64,000 nt of DNA, taken from assembly GCA_930367215.1 (NCBI GenBank), contig OV884056.1, positions 286,484,067-286,548,066 of the forward strand, in the 5' to 3' direction. Numbering within the stretch: the first letter of the stretch is position 1; each line of letters begins with the position of its first letter. The notes beneath the pieces were generated by a model, which saw nothing but the letters and a program-made list of their open reading frames with translations, was not told the origin of the DNA and ran no database searches. Positions 45,656-57,035 of this stretch are shown in pieces. The translations under genes were made by a program, and so were the position numbers. Origin of the DNA: Pollenia angustigena (Eukaryota > Arthropoda > Insecta > Diptera > Polleniidae).

Positions 45656-46286
45656 ATTCCTAAATAACAGAGACAGGTTCTTCAAAAAAAAAAAAAAATA
45701 AAACTTGTTCAAGAACTTTGGGCTTGGAAGCAGGGTTGTTGAGCTTTTTTCTTCAAAAATCGTCAAAAGTTTGACCAAAATTCGTCAAAATCGTCATGAA
45801 CAGTTAACAAAATCGTCAACAAATCGTCAAATATTTAAATTTTACAAATTGGAGACTATTTATTGCATTGAGGGGTTCAAAAATCTAAATTTTTAGCAAG
45901 AAATTATATTTATGATAAAGAAAGTGATATTGTTAAGTTTTTTTCTATTTATTTCAGCAAGTGGGCTGAAATATATTTATCATTTGAAAAGAAATGCATA
46001 TGTACATAAGAAAAAATATATTTTCATAAAAACATAACAAACATTTATTTATTTCATTTATCCATATTCACAAAAACATTAAATTCAAAATAAAATCTCA
46101 TTTGCTATTAACTCGAGCTATCTTTAAATGATTAATTTTTAGCGCTATCACTAATGCAGATTGTTTTCACTGTTGAAGGTGATAAACCAAGGGTTCTGTC
46201 TAAATCAACAGTCTTTTTACCCGACTTGAAACGATTTATGACGTCCAATTTTAGTTCCAAACGAGTGCATTTTCTTGACTTTGCAC

Positions 46287-46950
46287 TAGTGCTGGGATAC
46301 TATCGATATTTTCTACTATCGATATTTATCGATAGTTCAGATTTCACTATCGCTATATCGATAGAACTATCGACTGAATGTTTGTACTTGTGCAGGAAAA
46401 CTTTAATTATTTTTTTATAAGGCTACATACAATTCGTTGTTTATACGCATAAGTACCTCTCTGATGGAACCGAAGTAACAGGGACTATAAGAAATTCCAT
46501 TGCAGCTTTAAAAAATTTTCGAAACTCTTAACCCAAAAAGGTAATCAATCTAGCGGACTTATCATCTAATGGTCGTACATTGTTTTGTCTTATGCTTGCA
46601 ATTGCATTTGGATTTGCATTTTTTTTACAACATTACAAAAATATTTGACATTTCAGTCCCTATTTAAACATGTAAAGCTTTCGACTTGGAGGCCTTAAAT
46701 TAGCAGTAAAAAGCACTGCAAAGCAATCCATACCACTTGCCATTCTTGTTGTTTGTATTCATTGCTGTAATTCAGCGCGAGTTAATAATAGCAAGTAAAA
46801 GTTTGCGGCAAAAAACTGTGTGTGTATAGCTGCTGTTAGATGTCTTCATAGCTGTATTTTAAATAATAAAAATATCGATATTTATATTTTTCCTATCGAT
46901 ATTTTCGATATTTTAAGACTATCGATAATATCGATAGTTTCCCAGCACTA
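46287..46950. mobile_element. hAT-like MITE with eight TATCGATA motifs (nested)
   Basis: Ends TAGTGCTGGGATACTATCG and GATAGTTTCCCAGCACTA. Perfect 8-bp duplication CTTTGCAC at 46279-46286 and 46951-46958. Exact TATCGATA starts at 46301, 46317, 46327 and 46356 on the left and at 46873, 46894, 46920 and 46929 on the right. Such clustered subterminal motifs are where hAT transposases bind. No open frame of note. Confidence 0.85.
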
Positions 46951-47274
46951 CTTTGCACTCATTTTTCTACACAACTTCTTATTTAGAACTAACTTCTTAC
47001 TTCCTAACACTCAACTATACTTAGAATAACTTACCTAACAGAATTAAATGGGAATTCGGCTTTTTACACGCAAATAGAAAAATTCTTCAAATATGATTAT
47101 GACTTCAGCGATAAAATGAAATCGTATGTAGCGACGCAAATCGAAATCATTAAAACGCAAAGCGGATTTAACCAATTTTTAAAAAGCGGACAAATAGGAC
47201 CGACGCAAATCGGGGCTCTAGTGTATATTTTTTGCGGTATCGATGGCATTCATATAATTGTAGAATTCGAATAA

Positions 47275-47684
47275 CTACACCTTTTCCAATTGTAATTCAG
47301 AAAGCGTCAATTGTAATTCAGAAAGCGTCAATTTTAATTCAGAATAGTCAATTGTAATTCAGAAAGCGTCAATTGGTAATTCAGAATTGTTAATTGTAAT
47401 TCAGAAAGGGTCAATTGTGATTCAGATTAGTTAATTGTAATTCAGAAAGCTTCAATTTTAAATCAGAAATTGTCAATTGTAATTCAGAAAGCAAAGAAAA
47501 TTTATTATAAATTTTATTATAACAAAAAAATGTGCACCAAAGAGCTAAATATATTAATATATATTCGTATATATTTTGTTGTATTTTTATTATATTCTGA
47601 ATTACAATTGACGCTTTCTGAATTACAATTGACTTATCTGAATTACAATTGACGCTTTCTGAATTACAACTGGAAAAGGTGTAG
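47275..47684. mobile_element. Foldback element, copy 2 (nested)
   Basis: Same ends and centre as the copy at 37148-37679, with fewer arm units (about nine left, three to four right). The two-type alternation is blurred. Lies in the right half of the hAT-like element. Confidence 0.85.
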
Positions 47685-47960
47685 TGCTTCTAATGAAAAC
47701 CACCTGGTTTGTGATGGGGAAGTACTTTTTTTGCTTAGTTTCCAATAGTTTTTGTATTTTGCAAAAACTGATTTTTACGTTTTTAACTGTTCCCAATATA
47801 ATTGTTAATATTTCTTGTAAGTGTTTTATTGATGCCAGAAAATCGTCATAACACTATTACTTTTAGTTTAAAAATCTTCAATCGTCATTTTACTGTATTT
47901 TCACAAAAAAATCGTCAAAATGACGAAAAATCATCGCATCTAACAACCCTGCTTGGAAGA

Positions 47961-48930
47961 TCTTTTTGTTGGCTCTTCCTCAATTGGTAAAAAATATAGT
48001 GCATATGTGTATTTTATTTTAATTGTAAGTTTTTTATATGTATTTAAATTAAATTTGATTAATAGTTCCTCACTATTTTTAGTTTTATTATTATTTTTTT
48101 TTTATATAGAAAGGAATAGAGGGTATAGAAAAAGAGAATATTATAAATGGAATTTGCATGAATGAATGCATCGTTTGTCGTTAAACGTCAGCAAAAACTA
48201 ATTTTATTTCATTTCATCATGTTATATTTTTTAATACCAGGGCAAGTTTTTTTAATAGGTTTTCGTACTTAAAAATTTTTGTGGCATATTCCGCCAGATT
48301 ATTGACAGACAAAAAATATATGAGTTTTTACCTTTTATGACTGGGTTGGGGGACTTAGGAAAAAAAAATATTCCGTCGCATTTCTGCTTAAACTACTTAT
48401 ATATATATTTATATATATTTGTTCCTTTTATTCCTCTGGGAAGCGTAGGGCCGCCATAAAATAATTTTTTTTGTATATTTTTTCGATTTTTTCAAGCTTT
48501 TTTCTTTGGATATTTTAAACATTTTTCTTTGCATAGAAAAACTTGTCTTGTTTGTTACAATATACATAATTTTAATTTTATTTTATTGTGATACTTAAAG
48601 ATGAATTTTTTTCGCAATTAATATTGTTTGTTTACATGTGGAAGTGTAGTTTATTTCATAAATGAGTCTAATATTCTTGTTGTTGTTGTTAATTTTAATG
48701 TCAATTAAATTAATTTCATTTATTGGCTTGGTCGACTGCACTCTGTTCATGTAACCAGTATTTTGTGTATAACTTAAAAATAGTCATACGAGGTGTATTC
48801 ATTCTGTAGATGTTGTTTGCGGTTGCCATAGAATTTGCGTCGTCTATTTCTTGTTCTTCTTTTCCTTCCGTAGTGCCATAAAACATCTCTCTTTCATACA
48901 ATAAATACAATTGAAAAGTTTATGGCTTAC
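47961..48930. other. AT-rich DNA, nothing recognised
   Basis: TATATATATTTATATATATT near 48400; no gene or terminus seen. Confidence 0.4.
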
Positions 48931-48933
48931 TAA

Positions 48934-49154
48934 GGCTGGGTTTTTGATATCTCAGTTAAACTAGGTTTAGTTAATCTGCAAACAGATATGTGCCGCCATT
49001 ACAACGTTTGTATACAAAATTTTGACGGAAAAGCTTAGTTTTGCTTAAAATGTTGGCCTTTAATGAAAAAAAATCACATTTCGCCGGAAAAATCCGAGTT
49101 TTAGACTACGTTAAACTAAGTTCAAACTTAATCCACATCTTAAAAAACCCGGCC
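48934..49154. mobile_element. PIF/Harbinger-like MITE, GGGTTTTT family, copy 2
   Basis: Ends GGCTGGGTTTTTGATATC and the complement of AAAAAACCCGGCC, with TAA at 48931-48933 and 49155-49157. 221 bp. Interior blocks match 2898-3093. Confidence 0.8.
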
Positions 49155-49157
49155 TAA

Positions 49158-49550
49158 GGCTCAAATTTACAGTCGTTAGTTAATAATTAGAACACTAAAA
49201 TGATAACTATTGCTTAGCTTAAGTATCACATTTACAATTATTGGTTAAGTGAAAATTTTATTCAGACCAAAAAAAAAAAAAAAAATAACTCTATTAAAAT
49301 TATAAATAATAAAAAAAGAAAAGTAGTTAGCCAATAACATATGAGGGTTTAACTAATGGTTAAAAAAAGCTGGAAATAATATTTTATTTGCTAAACTGTT
49401 ATTATTAGCTAACTAAACACTGTAAATTTGGGCCTAAGTGAGTTGATTTAATTAAAATACACGTCTTTTAATTTCTCCTTTTTCATCGTCTTTGGCCCTG
49501 TATGGCAACAAGTGGGACGGGCAGCGGGTTCAAAGCGAAAGTTACATTTG
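49158..49550. other. AT-rich DNA, nothing recognised
   Basis: Contains an A-run of about 17 near 49270; otherwise featureless. Confidence 0.4.
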
Positions 49551-49710
49551 TGCCTTAACAAGAGTGGAAGACGGTACATTTTCTTCAGCTAATCTTTTAC
49601 GTTGAGTGCCATACCTAAAGAAGAAAGTCAAGGTTGTGGCACGAACTTAAGACCTTCCCACATTATGAAAATAAAAAAAATGGTGATAAAACCGCTAGAT
49701 TGACTTAAAA
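49551..49710 (+). repeat. Dispersed repeat R3, copy 2
   Basis: TGCCTTAACAAGAGTGGAAG, CTTTTACGTTGAGTGCCATA, AAGGTTGTGGC and AACCGCTAGATTGAC match 27665-27838 in order. Ends undefined. Confidence 0.55.
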
Positions 49711-50601
49711 TAGCTAAATTGCCATTATTTGTTAATAATAGCGGCCAACTTCCATATTAAATGTGCTGTCTTAGTCGGATTTTTCGATTGCAAAGCATTG
49801 ACGCCGCGCTATTTAGGGATGCTTCATACAAATTGTATGGCATTACAATTTTTGACAACTAGAAAATGCCAGCCGCTTTTGCTCATATTCGGCTGTTATA
49901 TCGAAGGAATCCCCTACATTCAAAATGATCTATAAGGACATTTATTATCTGTTAGTGCGTAAAGAAGTTTTGAAAGTTTCTTAGTGAGTTGTGATATGTG
50001 TCAAACTTGATCTTTTAAGTGTGGCCATACACTTCGTTCTTTTGACAGATTAATGTGTATATTCGAACAAAATTTAAATCGAATTGAATTATCAATTCAG
50101 GAAATTGTAAACAAAATCAAAAGTGGTTCAGCGATTAACTAAATGCTTTTAGGCCAAAACTGTGATTTTTGTCGAATTTTTTTTTTATTAATTTTTAAAG
50201 AACAAAAAAATTTCAAAACTTCAACGATGTCTGAAACAACTGGGCAAATTTAAAAACAATGCAAGCACGGCTTAAAAATAATATTGTTGCCGAGTTTCGG
50301 ATTTTTTTAAACTGAATATGGTGAACCGTTTTCAAGTTATTCCAATATATGTAGTGAAAGTGCCTAACTATTGGACATAACGGTATATCTCGACAAGTCG
50401 AGCTGATAGAGGAAAATGGCGATTGGATTTTAAATCAGCGGTCTCAAATTATTAAAAATTTGCAATAAAGTTCCAGGCCGCAAAATGACTGTTCCGCAGT
50501 GCAATCAGCTGGCGCTTTGAAGTTTCTTGTGCACGACACTAACAAAAATCGCCCTTTTTAAATGCGTCACCACATGCACCAGCAGTTTTGAACGAATACG
50601 T
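49711..50601. other. No recognisable gene
   Basis: A 68-codon frame at 49729-49935 has more balanced composition (MLIIAANFHIKCAVLVG) but no recognisable domain or splice context. It is a candidate for a decayed element fragment. Confidence 0.35.
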
Positions 50602-50605
50602 TTAA

Positions 50606-51065
50606 CCCTCAGAAAAACTTACGATAGTTATCCTCGTGTGTGGTTTTTCACACATATGCAATATCTATCTACTTTGCTGTGGCACTATAGTTCGTTTTTA
50701 ATCAAAGTCATGATTTATGTTACATTAATGATGTACTTATCCCGTTGTTGATCAACAACAAACCATACAAAGCTTGCATGTATTTTATATGAGCAGTCAC
50801 TTAATAAAACATACATTGCATGCAGTTCGCAACAATATCAAAAATATTTACACTTGTCGACAGAAAATTTTGTCTCTAGTGCAAATTACATAAAAACAAC
50901 AAATGTGTGAAAAACCACACACGAGGGTAACTTACGTAAGTTCCGAAATTTTTCGTTTCTAAAAAATTGTGGTTTCAGTACTTAATTGATATTCAACAAT
51001 TTTTTTGTTTATCGTGTAAAAATGTTTCCTTTTGTGTGGTTTTTCACACAAGGGTGATTTAAAGG
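50606..51065. mobile_element. piggyBac-like MITE with CACAC hairpins
   Basis: TTAA at 50602-50605 and 51066-51069 flanks an element beginning CCCTCAGA and ending TTTAAAGG, which fits the CCYT/TTAA plan of piggyBac. GTGTGGTTTTTCACAC occurs near 50638 and 51033 and reversed near 50908, each in a setting of CGTGTGTGG or CCACACACG. The 74-codon frame overlapping its left end is incidental. Confidence 0.5.
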
Positions 51066-51069
51066 TTAA

Positions 51070-53044
51070 AAAACGACGGTTAAACCCAATTTGTTCTAAT
51101 AAGTAATTAAGAGTCAATCCAATAAAATGCACTATTTAATGCTTAAAGCCCATTCTAATTTCTAATTAGTTGAAAATTACAAATAATTGATTTGTTGAAA
51201 TCGCAGCTTAGTGGAGACCAATTAGTAAGGAATAAAATAATGTTTGCAATTGCTTGCAAAACTCCTTTTTCGTTTCGAAAGCAAATTTATTTCCAATTCT
51301 TTAAGTCGTTACTGAACGAATCGATATTATTTTTTCAGCGTTGTAAAGCATTTATTTGAATTTTTACAACAATGAAAAAATTGCTTTCGAATCTAAAAAC
51401 TATTCGATCAAGATTGCCGGAATTACCCCCCGAAAAATTTGGAACAAGCAATTGAAAAATGTATTTAACTAAATGGCTTAATTGGCAACACTGTTAAAGG
51501 TATCTTAGTTCTTAACAAAAACATTTTGTTTCGGTTTATCATTGAAATCAATTTGGTCAATTTTATCAATAAATTAGCCAAATTATCGATAGCTTTATAT
51601 AAAAAAAGCGTAGCTTCATGTTTTTCAAAAAAGCTTTTGATGCTCATTTTGGTAAAGAAAAACTAGACACGCTTTAAAATTTCAGGGAGCTATAGTATAA
51701 AATTTGTTGCATCTGCTTTTTCAAAACTGCAAATAAAAATTGTTTATATCTAAAACTTTTTTACTTTTAACGACACATTCTCTTCAAACTGGGAAAGAAT
51801 TTAAGACATAAAAATTAATTTTGTGCACAATATATAGAAAAACATAGCGAACAACTCTGCATCACTAACTCCAAAATTAAGTTTTTTGATTTATGTCACT
51901 ATTAAAGTAAATGATATTTATTGATGACAAAAGCTTGATATTTTCCTGCCTCAGTTTCTGTAAACATACATATTTTATTATGCATTAAAATAGAGATTAA
52001 AATTTTTATTTTGATTTTTTCATTTTCAAAATATTGGCAATAATTTTGAATTTCTATTTTAAGAAAGGACACAATATATTGTAGAAATAATCCAAGATTA
52101 TGTAATTTGTTGATCGACATTGTCAATTTTCAGCACACATCATATCAAGATGATGATGTAATAATAACGTTTGTCAAGAAAGAAATGAAAGTTATAAAAT
52201 TCATTAGAAACAAAGACAATTTTATTAAAACTACAAAAGGTTTGACAAATAGTTGTAGTATCAAAATAAACCCTTCCCTGAGTGCATTTTTTTATATAGT
52301 TTTTCTTTTTGTTGCTTCAATACAACAACGCTGTATGTAGTGCAGTGCAGTGTTTAGAATATTTGTTTCCATTTACGTAATTTATCGTTGAACACTAATA
52401 TATAATGGATGTACAAATGCTTATATGTACGTAAGTTCGTTTTCGTATTTATAACCAAATAAATAATTGTAATGTGTGTTTTCTATTTTGTTGTTTGCAA
52501 TTTTTTTTTCTCTTCTATTCATTTTTAATTTTTTTTTTTTTTTTTGCAAACATTTATTTGTGGAATAGCGTCATCATGAATTAACGAAGCATTCTATTAT
52601 CGAGATTAAATATCATTAAGCATTTTAAAATACGATACTACTATAAAGTATAGTGTACTATAAAATACTGAAGTATTGTATCAGTATAATTGTGTATTAT
52701 TTTTCTAGATTATACAACCCAAGAAACGTATATAATTTGTCACACAATGTAGTATATGGTTAAATGAAATTGGAAAGGGCATTTAAAGTAGGTGTCACAT
52801 TAATGCAACCTTGAAAAGTTAATTCAATCCGTATTATTTTGCAAAAAAAAAAATATAATTCAAATTTAATAATTAAAACCTTTCAATTTTTGTTAGCGAT
52901 ATGTGTTATTGTTCATATATGTATGTATGTATGAATATAGTTAAAACCCAGCGGTAACTAGAATGAGTAAAGATGCCTAATAGACGGCCTTATTTAGCAG
53001 TCAGAAGCCCTTCTCGCCGCATTCCATACTTATTTATTTTTACA
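51070..53044. other. AT-rich DNA, no gene seen
   Basis: Contains a T-run of 18 near 52528 and a TATGTATGTATGTATGAA tract near 52920. Frames of 60-77 codons are A/T artefacts. Confidence 0.4.
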
Positions 53045-53380
53045 CAGGTTGTCATTGGGTGCAAGGCCTTCCACACTTCATTTAAAAACAACTTCGATCC
53101 CTTCCCAAAGAAGGGAGTAAGGAAGGTCACTAAAAATAAAAAGTAAATAAAACTGAACACCTTCCTTTCTCCCTTCTCAAAGAAGGGAGTAGCGAATGTG
53201 TACTGAATATTTCAGAAGGTCTTTTAAAAAGAAGTTTATACCTTCTAGAAGGCATACTTCGGAAGGCAGGATATCATGCGAAGCGAATCTTTTAGAAAGG
53301 AGTAAAGAGGCCTTCAAAAAGGCCTGCCACTTGCAGTCCTTTCAATATTTACAGCTGGGAATTAATTTTCGAAAATAAAC
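53045..53380. repeat. Repeated CCTTCnnAAAGAAGGGAG boxes
   Basis: CCCTTCCCAAAGAAGGGAGT (53100) and CCCTTCTCAAAGAAGGGAGT (53172) are small palindromes in a local direct duplication. AGAAGG/CCTTCT motifs continue to about 53320. The class is unknown. Confidence 0.45.
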
Positions 53381-53989
53381 ACTAAATATGTCTCCTTAGT
53401 GTTCGGTTCGGGTAGATTTGTGGAACACACCAACGCTAATAGTGTTTGTGTCATCTTTCAAACACAAAATAATTTTATTCTTATCTAACTCAACAAAAAA
53501 TCAGAACATTTCATTTCGTTCGGTTTTTTTTTGGCTGGTAAAAAAAACCAAACATTTGTTACAAAAACAAAATACACATACGAAAAAAAAAGAAAAAGCC
53601 AGCAAATTAATTTTACACAATACACACAAGCTGTTCGTGGAGCGGTCGTTGCTAAAATTTTTATTTGTTCATTTCTTTATCAATGTAAAAAAACAAACAT
53701 TAGAGAACATTTAAATATTATGTTTGTCTACAGTATCAGTACAATTGTTCTGTTTTTCACCGAGAACAGGACACATTATAATGTTCGGCTCTTTCTTGAA
53801 AATAGTTGCGAACGGTATTAAGGGTTGTGTTCGCCTACACAAACACTAAAAAAATAGATATCTTTCCTGGGTGTGTGCGCCGAGATTTGGGCTAAGTGAG
53901 TTTTTTGAAAGTGTTCCTTTTTATTACCAGATGTTTCAAGTTTTCCTAGGGAACGGCCAATATGTGAATAAAAATAACACGCAGTCTTA
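53381..53989. other. No recognisable gene
   Basis: Overlapping 98- and 96-codon frames (53418-53714 and 53531-53821) are lysine-rich and lack domains. TTCGGTTCG and GTTCGGTTTT near 53403 and 53518 are the only repeated words. Confidence 0.35.
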
Positions 53990-54905
53990 AGGAGCGTCAC
54001 AGGCTGCCTGCAAATAACCTCTAAACACCATCTTCATGAGAAGACAAAATTTCTACTGGTCAAGGAATACAGAATACCGAGCGGAAACGTATATACGAGA
54101 AGAACATACAGAGGTCTGTTCAGGATCCATTTGATCTAACACTTTAAAGGGACCTCAGGGTTATCAGAAAGTGTCAATAGAACTTCCTGCGCTTAGAACA
54201 GGGACTAAAAACCAAAACCAAAAGATGTACTCAGGATCATTTCTAGAGAATCCAAGATCGTGTACTGGCTGATATTAGGATTACCGAAGCTGACAAAACT
54301 GAATTATATGGATCGTCAGGGGCTGCCTTTGAATAGCCTCCGGAGACCATCTTCATGAGGTTCTTCCGGTAAAGAAACACAATGTGATGTTGACGAAGCA
54401 GTTACTTTTAGGATGTTTTCAGAGAAGTCATTTAACCTCGACATCACATAGTTGGAGGCTCCCAAAAGCATGTCAGAGAGCACCGACGCATATACGAGGA
54501 GAGCATACAGAGGAACGCGCCGAATGCATTTGATCGCAGCTAGTATATGAAAGCTTTGAACCACATTCATAGAGACGCCTCTGATTCCGCTGTATCAGGA
54601 TACTGCATGACTGTCGTTTTTGAAGGTCGCCCACTGTCTATAGCAGACTCTGAAATGATTCCGCCGCATAAAACAAGAGTTGTGCTGGCACAACTAAGAT
54701 CAGGATGGATCAACAGGCTTAATGCCTTCTGGTTACGTGTATACTGGGCCATATCTAACATATGACCAGCATGTGGTCATGGTCTTCATGACACCCCCTA
54801 AATATTTAATTGTCCAGCCAGCCCTACTCCACTATGTCGAAGTAGCTGAATTCTTTGGACTTGATTTGGCAGAACCCCCTGATTAAATTTTTTATATTGT
54901 TTATG
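53990..54905 (+). pseudogene. jockey-clade LINE ORF2 C-terminal remnant
   Basis: Piecewise translation gives HEVLPVKKHNVMLTKQLLLG (54352-54412). Further on come GYCMTVVFEGRPLSIADSE and VLAQLRSGWINRLNAFW (54597-54740), then PACGHGLHDT with the first expected Cys changed to a stop, FNCPASPTPL, and VEVAEFFGLDLAEPPD to a TAA near 54885. This is the cysteine-containing tail of jockey-like ORF2. The first part is present twice (53998-54148 and 54319-54542), so a duplication or two tandem fragments are involved. Frameshifts and stops make it inactive. Confidence 0.8.
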
Positions 54906-55084
54906 CTGTTACAACAACAACGATTACTGAATAAAGAACTTATTATATGTAAATATTTGAAAAGGTCTATTAGTTTCGTAGATCGTTTGAAAGCCTCCAG
55001 AAGGGCTGATAGCACTTTTAATTACTTAAAAAAGCTCAGACAATAAAAATGCCTGAGGCGGCCAGAGAATATAATCAACATTAT
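54906..55084. other. No recognisable feature
   Basis: Short stretch between the LINE remnant and a hairpin MITE. Confidence 0.4.
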
Positions 55085-55206
55085 TATGTTTGTCGTTCTC
55101 GAAAGCGTCTAAGCCGTTTTTTGTAGTAAATTAAAGAACACAGGTTGTGTTTTACTTTAATCTATTACAAAAAACGACACAGTTGTTAACGACAACAACA
55201 ACCGTT
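55085..55206. mobile_element. Hairpin MITE, GTAATAGATTAAAG group, member 1
   Basis: Inverted arms CGTTTTTTGTAGTAAATTAAAG-type (left; first 20 bases are diagnostic) and CTTTAATCTATTACAAAAAA (right) around a ~20-bp loop. Outer parts TTTGTCGTT and AACGACAA also pair. Confidence 0.6.
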
Positions 55207-56067
55207 AAAAGCTAAATATTCGCCTTAAAATAAAATTAATTTGCTAAATTAACTAAAATCAAATTCTAAATTGTCTCAATCGCTTTGGATTGCTTACATG
55301 TCAGCACTAATAAAGCATTCCCAGCACTGATGACAATGGTGCCATAGCTGCATTTGAATCATCTATTTATCTTATTATATAACTGCATTTATTATTCCGT
55401 ATAAGTCCATGTTTCCTAAAAGGCTTGCTAATTTTAAAACATGCAAAGAATATTAAAAAAAAACAAAAAAACTATTAATTAACTATTTTTGAAAAACACG
55501 ACACGTAATCACGTATGGGAGTATTTATTACGTTAACAAACTATTTTGTAATTTCAGTTTTTTGTTTTATTTTGTTGTAGATAAATGTAAATAGAGAGTC
55601 AACAACTCTAAAAAGCAATATGTTAACTGTCATCATCAGTTGCAACTTTTTTAATTAACAGTTTTTATGAAACAAACAGATTTATCTGGCAATGGATTAA
55701 AAGTGAATAAAGGTTTAAAGAGATGAACGATATCAAGTTATCAAGATATCAAGAAGTCTGTTAAATGCTTTAGTAACGCAATTAAACAAGATTCATTTTA
55801 ATGCGCCTGTAACGCGAGATTCTTTTAAATGCGTTTCTCGCTTAAAAGCGTTTGGCTTAAGGCATTTTTCATGAACATAATATTTCCGTGAATTACTGTA
55901 AATGCTTTTTTAAAATAAGCTTACTTTAAGTAAATTTTAAAATATAGAACTGGCTTAAAATTAGTTCTTTCAAATGAAGAACTTGCACTTAAACTGTTCT
56001 TAAGAATGAAAATATTTACAAAATTAGTGCGAAAGTTATGATTTTCTCAATAAAAATTATAAAATAT
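55207..56067. other. AT-rich DNA, nothing recognised
   Basis: CATTCCCAGCACTG near 55316 resembles the right terminus of the TATCGATA MITE, but no motif cluster accompanies it. Confidence 0.4.
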
Positions 56068-56068
56068 T

Positions 56069-56209
56069 CACCTTTATTGTGTTTGGCGTATTTAAAATAC
56101 GCCTGCGACTGTTTGGTAAAAGATTCAAGAAACTTATGTTCACGTTCTCTTTAATCTATTACCAAACTGTCGTAGGCGTATTTTAAATACGCCTTACACA
56201 ATAAGGGTG
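56069..56209. mobile_element. Hairpin MITE, GTAATAGATTAAAG group, member 2
   Basis: Arms CACCTTTATTGTGTTTGGCG and the complement of CGCCTTACACAATAAGGGTG. Each arm holds the 19-base near-palindrome GGCGTATTTAAAATACGCC. The loop-side sequence GGTAATAGATTAAAG (reverse strand) is shared with the element at 55085. Confidence 0.75.
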
Positions 56210-56214
56210 ATTAG

Positions 56215-56878
56215 TCTGAGGAACGGCAAGAGTCAAAGTTTCTAAATTTGATACCATCGTCCTAGTTATAAATACACAGCCTCTTTAAAAAATGGTCGTG
56301 ATAAGAGAAGTGGGCGTGGTACCTCCCGTACAAAAACATTTTAGATTTCTGTATGTCTGGGGAACAGCAAGGGATAAAGTTTGCAAATTAAAAATCAGAA
56401 AAAATGTGGGCGAAAGTTGAGTAGTGGGCGTGGAACAAACTAGATGTATTTATATCTATATAACGGTAAAAGGAAAATTGTCCAAATTTGGTTCACATAA
56501 CTGGATTATTCATACACAACCTGCCTATGAATAGTGAAAAGAGAAGTGGGCGTGGTAGCTCCCGTACAAAAACAAAATTTTCTGGAGAATGGCAAGAGCC
56601 AACGTTTTCAAATTAGATACAAGTATCTTTGTTTTCCAAACACAACATCCGACAAAATTCCTCGGGTTTGGAAAAGTGGGCGTGGCGCACTTCTTCTTAA
56701 GAAGAAGTAAGAGAAAATGGTGTCCACATTTGGTACACATAGCTGGGCTATAAATTAACTATCTTTCTTGAAAAGGGGCTGAATTAAAAAAGTGGGCATG
56801 GCACTTTCCATTCTTATTGCACCAATGGGAAGGGTATATAAAATTCGGCATAGCCGAATATAGCGCTCTTAACTGTTT
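56215..56878 (-). repeat. Repeat with AGTGGGCGTGG boxes, mini-me-type end
   Basis: AAGTGGGCGTGG or close variants occur near 56308, 56415, 56545, 56682 and 56793 at intervals of 107-137 bp. The element ends GGGTATATAAAATTCGGCAT and AGCCGAATATAGCGCTCTTA. That is the complement of the AAGAGCGCTATATTCGGC opening typical of the mini-me-type repeats. Related to 31616-32036. Confidence 0.55.
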
Positions 56879-56885
56879 CTTATTA

Positions 56886-57035
56886 GTGCCAATTCACACG
56901 TTGCAAGTCTTATTGATCAGCTTGCTACCTTAAAGACGAGAGAGAGTGAGAGAGAACGTTTCTTTTCCTCTCGTCACTCTCGTTATAAAGTAGCAAGCTC
57001 ATCAATAAGACTTGCAACGTGTTGTGAATTGGGAC
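56886..57035. mobile_element. PIF/Harbinger-like hairpin MITE
   Basis: Ends GTGCCAATTCAC and the complement of GTGAATTGGGAC. TTA at 56883-56885 and 57036-57038. Arms ~70 bp: CGTTGCAAGTCTTATTGATC then AGCTTGCTAC and GACGAGAG. 150 bp in all. Confidence 0.8.

Larger units (their letters stand above)
45731..47952. mobile_element. hAT-like element with AATCGTCAAA repeats, 2.2 kb
   Basis: Ends CAGGGTTGTTGAGC and TAACAACCCTG, with a perfect 8-bp duplication CTTGGAAG at 45723-45730 and 47953-47960. AATCGTCAAA-type motifs cluster at both ends. No transposase frame. Two other elements sit inside (46287-46950 and 47275-47684), so the original was about 1.1 kb. Confidence 0.85.

Noticed and set aside
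53418..53821. Overlapping 98- and 96-codon frames
   Set aside because: They overlap in two frames, are lysine-rich, and have no recognisable domain.
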